Shown here in pieces: positions 15,899 to 22,334 of a stretch of DNA of 22,334 nucleotides. Within the stretch, counting starts at the first letter, position 1. Each line of letters begins with the position of its first letter. A program made the translations under genes and the position numbers. The notes under the pieces are model-generated. The model did no database searches. It was not told where the DNA came from and saw only the letters and a list, made by a program, of their open reading frames with translations. The DNA is from GCA-2861595 sp035525365 (GTDB lineage Bacteria; Actinomycetota; Acidimicrobiia; Acidimicrobiales; GCA-2861595). Where the stretch lies: positions 1-22,334 of the forward strand of contig DATLEK010000097.1 in NCBI GenBank assembly GCA_035525365.1, given 5' to 3'.

Positions 15899-15902
<4 letters not shown>
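15087..15902 (+). CDS. Polytopic anti-sigma factor with zinc-finger (ZAS) motif
   Basis: 271 residues from ATG 15087, overlapping the sigma stop by 4 nt with GGGAGG upstream. The N-terminal cytosolic part has the ZAS signature His29-x3-Cys33-x2-Cys36 (AHLVSCDQCR), which binds zinc in many anti-sigma factors and contacts the ECF sigma factor. Residues about 90-265 contain about six hydrophobic segments, unlike the usual single-TM anti-sigma factor with an extracytoplasmic sensor domain; the membrane domain itself may sense the signal. Only short loops are exposed. The next gene, the ABC ATPase, starts in the ATGA overlap at the end, so this protein may sense the state of the transporter or its substrate in the membrane. 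The anti-sigma call rests on the motif and position. Confidence 0.85.
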
Positions 15903-16765
<863 letters not shown>

Positions 16766-16844
16766 CCACCCTGATCGATCCCGAGCCCGAAATGGCGGCG
16801 GCACAGGAAACACCGCCGGGCACTGACCCCTCCACCAGGGCTCG

Positions 16845-18416
16845 GTGGCCGCCCTGGCCCGTGCCGAGTCTCGCTTGCTGGTGCGCCACCCCGGGTACCT
16901 CGTGGGGCTGGCCCTCACCGGCCTCGGCGTATGGGCGCTGACCGCAGAAGGGTCGGCCACGGTCCTCGGGGAGGACGTCAACGGCTTCCTGTCCCTGCTG
17001 CTGCCGGCCTGGGGGTCGCTCATCGCCGTCAACCTGGCTGCTCTTCGTTCCCGCCGTGACGGGACCGACGAGCTGTTCGACTCCCTTCCCACCGCCCCGG
17101 TGGCGCGCACGGCCGCTCACCTGCTGTCGAGCGTGGCGGTGCTGGTGCCGACAAGTATCGCCTTTCTCACCGTCTGGTTCCTCTGGACCGGGGCCTCGAC
17201 CGGCGCAGTCGGCACACCGAGCTGGTCGCTCGGCGCCGCCATGGTGCTCATCGTGGCCGGCGCCGGCGTCAGCGGCGTACTCGTGGCCCGCTGGGTGCCC
17301 ATCGCCCTGGGCGGGCCCTTGGCCGTCATCGCCACCATCGTGCTGCAGAACAACTTCTGGTACCAGGACGACCGCTGGCGCTGGCTCCATTTCGTCGAGG
17401 CCGACGCCTTCGACCCCACCTTCGACATCGGCCACCCCGGCTGGCACGTGGTGTGGGTGGCCGGCCTGGTGCTGCTGGGCGTGTTCCTCGCCCTGGCCCG
17501 CCACGGTGTGTCGGGGCGCATCGCCGTGGCCGGCGGCACGGCGCTGGCCCTGCTGGCCGTCTCCGGCTGGGTGCAGACCCGGCCCCTGTCGTCGGCACGG
17601 GTGGCGGCGCGGATCGACGAGCTGCAGAACCCCGCCGCCCACCAGGTGTGCGAGGAACACGGCGGCGTCCGCTACTGCGCCTACCCCTCCCGCCGGGCGT
17701 GGATCCCCCTGTGGCGCCAGCCGGTGGAGGCGGTGCTGGCCCGGGTCCCCACGGCGGCCGCGGCCACCGCTGATCGCCCGCTCGAGGTCCGCCAACGGGC
17801 CGTGCCCGACACCTTCGATCAGCTCGTTCCCCCACTGCAGGCCGGGCTCGATCCAAAGGTGGCGTGGGTTGCCGACGGCGCCGTCCACCCGGGCATGAGG
17901 TGGCAGTTCGCCGACCACCCGTTGAACGTCGGTTACCAGACAGCGTCCTGGGCGGTGGGCCTGCCGCCGGCGGTGGCGTCGTCCCGCACCGCCTGCAGCG
18001 CCGGCGGCCAGGCTCGGGTGGTGACCGCCATGTGGCTGGCCGGCAAGTCGGGCCCCCGATCCGGAGCGCGACTGGCGCGTCGGGCCGCCGAGGTCGAGCG
18101 GGAGGGGCGCCGGGCGCTGGTCGGGCTGCACCCGCTCGACGTAATCGACGACTACGTGAAGGGGGAGCTGCACCCCGGCAGCCCGTACGTGCCCGAGGTC
18201 GGGTCCGCCGGCCGTGGCGCAGATGTGGTGATGGCGGCCCGCCTGCTCGCTCTACCCGCCGACCGGGTGGCGAAGGTGGTGGCGACCAACTGGGCGCTGC
18301 TCACTGACCCGGCCACGACGGCCGCCACCCTGTTCGAACTGCTGGGGACCTCGACGCCCACCGGGCTCGGTGAGCTCCCCCCCGTGACGCCGGGGGTGGG
18401 CCGGGCCTGCCCGTGA
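16845..18416 (+). CDS. ABC transporter permease with large extracytoplasmic C-terminal domain
   Basis: 523 residues from GTG 16845, the only start available because TGA at 16824-16826 closes the frame upstream. The start follows a weak AGGG. A cytosolic segment (ALARAESRLLVRHPGYLVG) leads into about seven hydrophobic segments between residues 17 and 245, with the ABC-2-like loop DGTDELFDSLPTAPVARTAAH after the second. From about residue 246 to the end lies a soluble domain of about 278 residues. Positive-inside reasoning places it outside the membrane. It contains Cys pairs (VCEEHGGVRYCAYP) and RTACSAGG, and no catalytic motif I recognise. Unlike its neighbours it is separated from the upstream stop by 79 bases; a GTG in the overlap at 16762 opens a different frame, which raises the possibility of a frameshift at its 5' end. 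Confidence 0.82.
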   Translation: MAALARAESRLLVRHPGYLVGLALTGLGVWALTAEGSATVLGEDVNGFLSLLLPAWGSLIAVNLAALRSRRDGTDELFDSLPTAPVARTAAHLLSSVAVLVPTSIAFLTVWFLWTGASTGAVGTPSWSLGAAMVLIVAGAGVSGVLVARWVPIALGGPLAVIATIVLQNNFWYQDDRWRWLHFVEADAFDPTFDIGHPGWHVVWVAGLVLLGVFLALARHGVSGRIAVAGGTALALLAVSGWVQTRPLSSARVAARIDELQNPAAHQVCEEHGGVRYCAYPSRRAWIPLWRQPVEAVLARVPTAAAATADRPLEVRQRAVPDTFDQLVPPLQAGLDPKVAWVADGAVHPGMRWQFADHPLNVGYQTASWAVGLPPAVASSRTACSAGGQARVVTAMWLAGKSGPRSGARLARRAAEVEREGRRALVGLHPLDVIDDYVKGELHPGSPYVPEVGSAGRGADVVMAARLLALPADRVAKVVATNWALLTDPATTAATLFELLGTSTPTGLGELPPVTPGVGRACP

Positions 18417-19522
18417 TGGCCCGCCCGGCGCCGCCACGGCCGTCGCGACCGCCCCGCGCCGTATGGCCCCATCTGTTCCGCGCCGTGATGTGGAAGCCCG
18501 TCCTGCTCGGCGGCGCCGGCGCCATCGGCCTGGCCTACGACGGCTTCAAGGGGCCCGAGCAGACCCTGGCCGCCAGCGCCATGGCCATCGGATGCTCCTT
18601 CGCCCTCGACGACCCCGCCACCACCACCCTCGCCAACTCGCCGTCCCCTCTGTGGTGGAGGCGAACCCTCCACCTCGTGCTGGTCCTCCCCCTCGCCGCG
18701 GCGATGTGGCTGGTAACCATGGGCGTGACGGGCATCCCTGCTGGCGCCGCCCCGCCGGCACACCTCGAGGTGGGCGCGCTGGTGGTCGTGGTGCTGGCCG
18801 CGTCCGCTGCCGCCGCTCGTCAACGGGGCGACGGCCTCGGCGGCGCCGCTGGCGCCCCATGCCTGTTGGGCCTACTGGCGGTGGCGACGTTGGTGCCGTC
18901 TCGTTGGGCGCTCTATCCGGTCGTCACCCACCAGTGGCGCTGGGTGCTGCTCCTGAGCGGTGCTCTCCTGGCCTTGCTGGCCGCCAGCCGCGACCCTGCG
19001 GCCCGGGATTTCCCATTTCGCAACCGCCTGCGACCACGTACCATTGGTGAGCACACGCAGTACGGAGTCCCGACGAAAGGAGCGGCCATGAAGGTCGAAG
19101 CCATCCTGAAGGTCAAGGGGAGGCACGTCGAGACCATCGAGCCCGACGCACGGATGTCCACTGCGGTGCACAGGCTGGCCACGCTGGGGATCGGAGCGCT
19201 GATCGTCACGCGCGACGGGGATCACGTCGAGGGGATCGTGGCTGAGCGGGAGGTGGTTCGTGGGCTCAGCAGGCACGGAGCGGCCATGCTGGACTTGCAC
19301 GTCAGCGCGTTGATGAACCGGGCCGTGCCCGCGTGCTCGCCCGAGGACACCGTCAAGCACGTCATGGGCGAGATGACCCGGACCCGGAACCGCCACCTGC
19401 CCGTGGTGGTCGGAGGACGGCTGGCGGGTTTGGTGAGCCTCGGCGACGTGGTCAAGAACCGTGTCGAGGAAATGGAGATGGAGGTCGCCATCCGCCGCGA
19501 CACCTACATCGCCAGGCGCTGA
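18413..19522 (+). CDS. ABC-operon membrane component running in frame into a CBS pair
   Basis: The frame from GTG 18413 (GTGA overlap; ATG 18416 also possible) is open to 19522, 369 residues. Residues 1 to about 205 are a membrane protein with about five hydrophobic segments (for example TLHLVLVLPLAAAMWLVTMG and VGALVVVVLAASAAAA). It has no known family signature but lies where a second permease subunit would be. From residue 226 the sequence is a complete CBS-domain pair. The roughly 25-codon join (about 19010-19087) has lower third-position GC than both sides and contains a Shine-Dalgarno before an ATG at 19088. I therefore think two proteins are normally made, with the upstream one lacking its own stop, but a true fusion of permease and CBS sensor cannot be excluded. 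Confidence 0.6.
   Translation: MMARPAPPRPSRPPRAVWPHLFRAVMWKPVLLGGAGAIGLAYDGFKGPEQTLAASAMAIGCSFALDDPATTTLANSPSPLWWRRTLHLVLVLPLAAAMWLVTMGVTGIPAGAAPPAHLEVGALVVVVLAASAAAARQRGDGLGGAAGAPCLLGLLAVATLVPSRWALYPVVTHQWRWVLLLSGALLALLAASRDPAARDFPFRNRLRPRTIGEHTQYGVPTKGAAMKVEAILKVKGRHVETIEPDARMSTAVHRLATLGIGALIVTRDGDHVEGIVAEREVVRGLSRHGAAMLDLHVSALMNRAVPACSPEDTVKHVMGEMTRTRNRHLPVVVGGRLAGLVSLGDVVKNRVEEMEMEVAIRRDTYIARR
19076..19082 (+). promoter_or_regulatory. Shine-Dalgarno for an internal CBS-protein start
   Basis: AAAGGAG at 19076-19082, 5 nt before ATG 19088. It lies inside the longer open frame. It is the main evidence that the CBS protein is translated on its own. Confidence 0.65.
19088..19522 (+). CDS. CBS-domain pair protein (internal start)
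   Basis: 144 residues from ATG 19088, preceded by AAAGGAG. Two CBS modules are visible: about residues 1-65 (VETIEPDARMSTAVHRLATL, GIGALIVTRDGDHVEGIVAE, REVVRGL) and about 70-135 (VSALMNRAVPACSPEDTVKH, VMGEMTRTRNRHLPVVVGGR, LAGLVSLGDVVKNRVEEMEM). Stand-alone CBS-pair proteins of this size are common in actinobacteria and proteobacteria and bind adenine nucleotides such as AMP, ATP or SAM, acting as energy sensors; no partner is known here. The Met, the Shine-Dalgarno and the family's usual length all favour this as a separate product, although the frame continues upstream without a stop. Confidence 0.75.
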   Translation: MKVEAILKVKGRHVETIEPDARMSTAVHRLATLGIGALIVTRDGDHVEGIVAEREVVRGLSRHGAAMLDLHVSALMNRAVPACSPEDTVKHVMGEMTRTRNRHLPVVVGGRLAGLVSLGDVVKNRVEEMEMEVAIRRDTYIARR

Positions 19523-19573
19523 CCAGGTTGGGGGTCTAGGCGCCGACCCATTGGCGTCAGGAGCCGGTCAGCG
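19517..19573. terminator. Nested stem-loop between convergent genes
   Basis: CGCTGACC (19517-19524, containing the CBS stop) and GGTCAGCG (19566-19573) are perfect 8-bp inverted arms. Inside them GGCGCC (19539-19544) can pair with GGCGTC (19553-19558) with one G-U. The structure lies between the CBS gene and the convergent Thr-rich protein gene. It has no U-tract; a bidirectional terminator is plausible. The rest of the gap to 19645 shows nothing further. Confidence 0.4.
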
Positions 19574-19645
19574 GCAGCCGCGGCAGTACAAAGGGACGGC
19601 GGCGGCAGTGCCGAGGAGGGAAGGCGGTGCGGTTCTGTGCTGCGG

Positions 19646-20326
19646 CTATTGCGGCGGCTCGCTCAGCGTCGGCTGGCTGGACGTGGTCTCCGGCTGGGTG
19701 GTGGTTGTCGTCGACGGCCCCGTGGTGGTGGTCGTCGGCGGCTCCGTCGTGGTGGTGGTGGCGGGTGCCTCGGTGGTGGGCGGTGCCTCGGTGCTCGGCG
19801 TGGTGGCGGGAGGCTCCCTGGTCTCCGTGGCCGTGGTGGGTGTGACAGTGACGGCTCTCGGTGCACGGGTGGTGGGTACGGTCGGGAACTGAGTGGTGGT
19901 GGCGGCCCTGGGCGGGGTCGTGGGAGCCGGCGCCGGCGGCGGAGTCACGCCGGGCGCCTCGACATCGGGGACCGCGGCCGCGGCCGGCGCCGGCGCCGGC
20001 TGCTGGCGCCGGGGAGACGGGCGGTTGATGACGATCAGTCCGCTGATGGCGATGATCACGAACGGAATGAGGGCGAAAACCATCAAGCGGTGAGCCAGGG
20101 GCGTGGGCGGCGGCTTGGGGAGGGCCATCGGCGGCAGGTCGACCAGCTCCACCGTCTCGATCCTCGGAGGTGCCGGCTCTGGTGTGGGGCCGGTGAACAC
20201 GCCGCCGGCCGGAGCATCCTCGAGAAGGAACCCGGCCGCGGCCCGGATAAAAGAGAACTTCCCGGACGGCGGAGGGTGCTCAACGTCATCATCGCCATCG
20301 AGCGTCGTTGTCGTGCTCTCGTCCAT
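19646..20326 (-). CDS. Single-pass membrane protein with Thr/Pro-rich extracellular tail
   Basis: 226 residues on the minus strand from ATG 20326, chosen for GAGGG 7 nt upstream; an ATG at 20389 adds 21 residues but has no Shine-Dalgarno. The N-terminal half is acidic and hydrophilic. One hydrophobic segment (LMVFALIPFVIIAISGLIVI, roughly residues 81-100) is followed by about 125 residues dominated by Thr, Pro and Ala, with runs such as ATTTTTEPPTTTTTGPST. Topology is probably N-terminus in, tail out. The tail resembles mucin-like or cell-wall-spanning stalks and could be O-mannosylated, as is known for Thr/Pro-rich actinobacterial proteins. No enzymatic domain is visible. The gene diverges from the two-component operon, and the intervening spacer carries a PHO-box-like repeat, so the two may be coregulated. 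Confidence 0.72.
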   Translation of the reverse strand: MDESTTTTLDGDDDVEHPPPSGKFSFIRAAAGFLLEDAPAGGVFTGPTPEPAPPRIETVELVDLPPMALPKPPPTPLAHRLMVFALIPFVIIAISGLIVINRPSPRRQQPAPAPAAAAVPDVEAPGVTPPPAPAPTTPPRAATTTQFPTVPTTRAPRAVTVTPTTATETREPPATTPSTEAPPTTEAPATTTTTEPPTTTTTGPSTTTTTQPETTSSQPTLSEPPQ

Positions 20327-20471
20327 GCGGTCACCCTCAGCGGCGTCGCCTGTCGGACCTACCGGCAGCGCGTCTTCCCTTATCGGCATTTTCAGCCGCC
20401 AATTGAGCGCCGGCGAGGTGAGGGCAACGGGCAGGGGATGCAGCCGGAGCAGGGCGAGCCGGCGGCGGCAC

Positions 20472-20489
20472 GGTGAACGAGCGGTGAAC
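20472..20489 (-). promoter_or_regulatory. PHO-box-like direct repeat upstream of the two-component operon
   Basis: GGTGAAC occurs at 20472-20478 and again at 20483-20489, exactly 11 bp apart. On the minus strand this reads GTTCACC-N4-GTTCACC, the 11-nt direct-repeat design of the Streptomyces PhoP PHO box. It lies 43 bp upstream of the kinase start and about 145 bp upstream of the divergent Thr-rich gene. Control by the neighbouring OmpR/PhoB-type regulator is inferred. Confidence 0.6.
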
Positions 20490-20532
20490 AGTCGGCCGAT
20501 GCGCCCGAAGTGCGGGATCGGCGGCCTGGATT

Positions 20533-21729
20533 GTGCCTAGGGTCGAGGTCGTGGAGCTGGTACTGAGCGGCATTGCCCTCGTGGCGACCACCGCGGCGGC
20601 CTGGTTCGCCCTCCTGTATGTCCGGACCGCCCGGCGCGCCGACGAGCAGCTCGAAGTGGTCACGAAGCGCCTCGACCGGGCTGATACCGCCCTCGCCGCT
20701 CTGGCCGGTGCCGAAGAGCGTTCGGCGAGCCTGGGCTCCACACTGGAAGCCGTACCTCTCGGGGTGATCGTCGCCGGGCCGGGAGGACGGGAGCTGCTCC
20801 GCAACCAGGCTGCCTCCCGCCTCCTGGGGAACAGGCCGGCCGATGCCTTGGCGACGGGTGCGGTCACCGAGGTCATGGCGGCAGCGGCAGGAGGTGCACC
20901 GGCCAGCCGCTCGTTGGAGCTGTTCGGTCCACCCCGGAGGACGCTCTCGCTCACGGGCGTGACGTTGCCCGGGGGGGCGGGCGCCGTCATCGTGGAGGAT
21001 GTTTCCGAGCGAGGGCGGCTCGAGGCCGTGCGCCGCGACTTCGTGGCCAACGTGAGCCATGAGTTGAAGACGCCGGTGGCCGCCCTGGGCCTGCTGGCCG
21101 AGACGCTGGCCGCCGAGGACGACCTCGCCGTGGTCCGCCGGCTGGTGGGCCGCATGCAGGACGAGGCCTTCCGGGTCAACCACATCATCGACGACCTCCT
21201 GGACCTCAGCCGCCTGGAAGGCGAACCGACCGTGACCCACGAGCCGGTGGCGGTGGGTGCTGTGGTGGCCGAGGCTGTCGAGCACGTACGGCGGGCCGCC
21301 GACTTCCGTGAGGTGCGCATCCTCGTGGGCGAGATCCCCCGTTCGTGGAACCTCGTCGGGGACCGCCGCCAGCTCGTGTCGGCGTTCGCCAACCTTCTCG
21401 AGAACGCGGTGAAGTACTCCGGTGAGGGATCCGAGGTGTCGGTACGTGCCCGCACCGACGGCTCGACCATCAGCCTCGAGGTCGAGGATCACGGCATCGG
21501 CATTCCCTCCCGGGAGCTGGACCGCATTTTCGAGCGCTTCTACCGCGTCGACCGGGGACGTGGCCGCGGGACCGGCGGGACCGGCCTCGGCCTCTCCATC
21601 GTCCGCCACATCGCCACCAACCACGGCGGCGACGTGGAGGTTTCCTCGGTGGAGGGCGAAGGATCGACCTTCACGCTCGTGCTGCCGGCCGAGGCCCGCC
21701 CCATGGGCCTCGTGGCCGAGGCCGGCTGA
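20533..21729 (+). CDS. SenX3/PhoR-like sensor histidine kinase
   Basis: 398 residues from GTG 20533 (GTG 20551 is an alternative; neither has a strong Shine-Dalgarno). One N-terminal TM segment (about residues 8-30) is followed by a short helical linker and a PAS-like domain (about 68-160; LEAVPLGVIVAGPGGRELLR and LSLTGVTLPGG). The HisKA domain has phosphoacceptor His176 in NVSHELKTPVAALG. The ATPase domain shows the N-box FANLLENAVKY (about 285-295), G1 EDHGIGIP, F-box IFERFYRVD and G2 GTGLGLSIVRHI. One TM, PAS, HisKA and HATPase is the layout of the SenX3/PhoR group that senses phosphate status in actinobacteria. The response-regulator gene begins 7 bases after the stop, so they form an operon. 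A PHO-box-like repeat upstream supports phosphate signalling, but the input is not proven. Confidence 0.88.
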   Translation: MPRVEVVELVLSGIALVATTAAAWFALLYVRTARRADEQLEVVTKRLDRADTALAALAGAEERSASLGSTLEAVPLGVIVAGPGGRELLRNQAASRLLGNRPADALATGAVTEVMAAAAGGAPASRSLELFGPPRRTLSLTGVTLPGGAGAVIVEDVSERGRLEAVRRDFVANVSHELKTPVAALGLLAETLAAEDDLAVVRRLVGRMQDEAFRVNHIIDDLLDLSRLEGEPTVTHEPVAVGAVVAEAVEHVRRAADFREVRILVGEIPRSWNLVGDRRQLVSAFANLLENAVKYSGEGSEVSVRARTDGSTISLEVEDHGIGIPSRELDRIFERFYRVDRGRGRGTGGTGLGLSIVRHIATNHGGDVEVSSVEGEGSTFTLVLPAEARPMGLVAEAG

Positions 21730-21736
21730 GCATCCC

Positions 21737-22334
21737 TTGTCCGACGCCAGCCCCACCGTCCTGATCGTCGAGGACGAGGAGTCCTTCGTGGATGCACTTA
21801 TCGTCGGGTTGAAGCGGGAGGGGTTCCTCGTCCACGTCGCCCGTGACGGCATCGGCGCCCTGGCCATGTTCGACGCCGTGAAGCCGGACCTGGTCCTGCT
21901 GGACGTCATGCTGCCCAGCCTGTCCGGCGTCGACGTGTGCCGGGAGATCCGCCAACGGTCACGGACGCCGATCATCATGGTCACGGCCAAGAGCTCGGAG
22001 ATCGACACCGTCGTGGGCCTCGAGGTAGGCGCCGACGACTACGTCACCAAGCCGTTCAGCCTGCGCGAGCTGCAGGCGCGCATTCGGGCACACCTGCGCA
22101 GGCGCGAGTCCACGGACAGGCCGGCCGATCAAGCAACGCTGATCCGGGTCGGCCGGACAGATGTCGATCTGGCCGGGCATCGCCTCCTGCGCGATGGCGA
22201 GGTCCGACCGGTCAAGCCGAAAGCGTTCGACCTCCTGGCGTTCCTGGTAGCCAACGCCGGCCGCGTCTTCACCCGCGAACAGCTGCTCGCCGAGGTGTGG
22301 GGCTACGAGTACGCCGGCGAAACGCGCACCGTCG
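21737..22334 (+). CDS. OmpR/PhoB (RegX3)-type response regulator, C-terminus cut by window edge
   Basis: 199 codons from TTG 21737 to the window edge; the TTG is the only start codon between the kinase stop and the conserved receiver core, and it has a weak Shine-Dalgarno. The receiver domain has the acidic pair Glu12/Asp13 in VEDEESF, phosphoacceptor Asp56 in LVLLDVMLPSLSG, Thr83 in IIMVTAKSS and Lys105 in YVTKPFSLREL. The winged-helix domain starts near residue 136 (IRVGRTDVDLAGHRLLRDGE, KPKAFDLLAFLVANAGRVFT, REQLLAEVWGY) and is cut in the recognition helix. Pairing with the upstream SenX3/PhoR-like kinase and the PHO-box-like repeat points to a RegX3/PhoP-type regulator of phosphate genes. 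Confidence 0.9.
   Translation, partial: MSDASPTVLIVEDEESFVDALIVGLKREGFLVHVARDGIGALAMFDAVKPDLVLLDVMLPSLSGVDVCREIRQRSRTPIIMVTAKSSEIDTVVGLEVGADDYVTKPFSLRELQARIRAHLRRRESTDRPADQATLIRVGRTDVDLAGHRLLRDGEVRPVKPKAFDLLAFLVANAGRVFTREQLLAEVWGYEYAGETRTV

Noticed and set aside
19461..20476. Plus-strand frames rich in Val/Gly or Gly/Arg opposite the Thr/Pro-rich gene
   Set aside because: These are complements of the Thr/Pro codon runs. The minus strand has a TM segment and a sensible tail.
20392..22008. 538-codon minus-strand frame opposite the kinase and response regulator
   Set aside because: The plus strand has complete kinase and receiver motifs; the minus frame has none and spans two genes.

Overview
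The window is a high-GC stretch with short spacers and many ATGA or GTGA stop/start overlaps, from an actinobacterium. A DUF222 (13E12-type) gene, a probable F420-dependent PPOX-fold protein, an ECF sigma factor with its membrane anti-sigma factor, and large kelch proteins together suggest Actinomycetota, perhaps Acidimicrobiia. The phylum is fairly safe; the class is a guess. I see no tRNA, rRNA, transposase, integrase or CRISPR array, and no gene-free gap longer than about 210 bases.

Layout. 1-415 (minus): 5' part of a DUF222 gene that runs off the left edge. 591-11296 (plus): five exported proteins, namely an Asp-box (sialidase-fold) beta-propeller, a cupredoxin-like lipoprotein coupled to it by a GTGA overlap, a small secreted protein of unknown function, a propeller/kelch/DUF11 protein, and a 1744-residue protein made of three [seven-blade kelch propeller + IPT/TIG] units, an FN3-like domain and a unique tail. 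11346-12050: orphan NarL/LuxR-type response regulator. 12136-13932: PPOX-fold protein, PsiE-like membrane protein and Bax-inhibitor-1 family membrane protein.

13951-19522 looks like one stress-responsive module. A DUF4399 membrane protein (minus) diverges from an operon (plus) of ECF sigma factor, six-TM zinc-finger anti-sigma factor, ABC ATPase, ABC permease with a large extracytoplasmic domain, and a second membrane component that runs in frame into a CBS-pair protein. The 87-base divergent spacer holds a perfect 17-bp palindrome whose two halves can each be read as an ECF -35 box (TGAACC), with CGAC exactly 17 nt downstream on both strands. I read it as a symmetric bidirectional ECF promoter controlled by the adjacent sigma factor.

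19646-20326 (minus) is a single-pass membrane protein with a Thr/Pro-rich outer tail. It diverges from a SenX3/PhoR-like histidine kinase (20533-21729) and an OmpR/PhoB-type response regulator cut by the right edge. Their spacer carries two GGTGAAC units 11 bp apart, which on the other strand match the direct-repeat form of the actinobacterial PHO box and suggest phosphate control.
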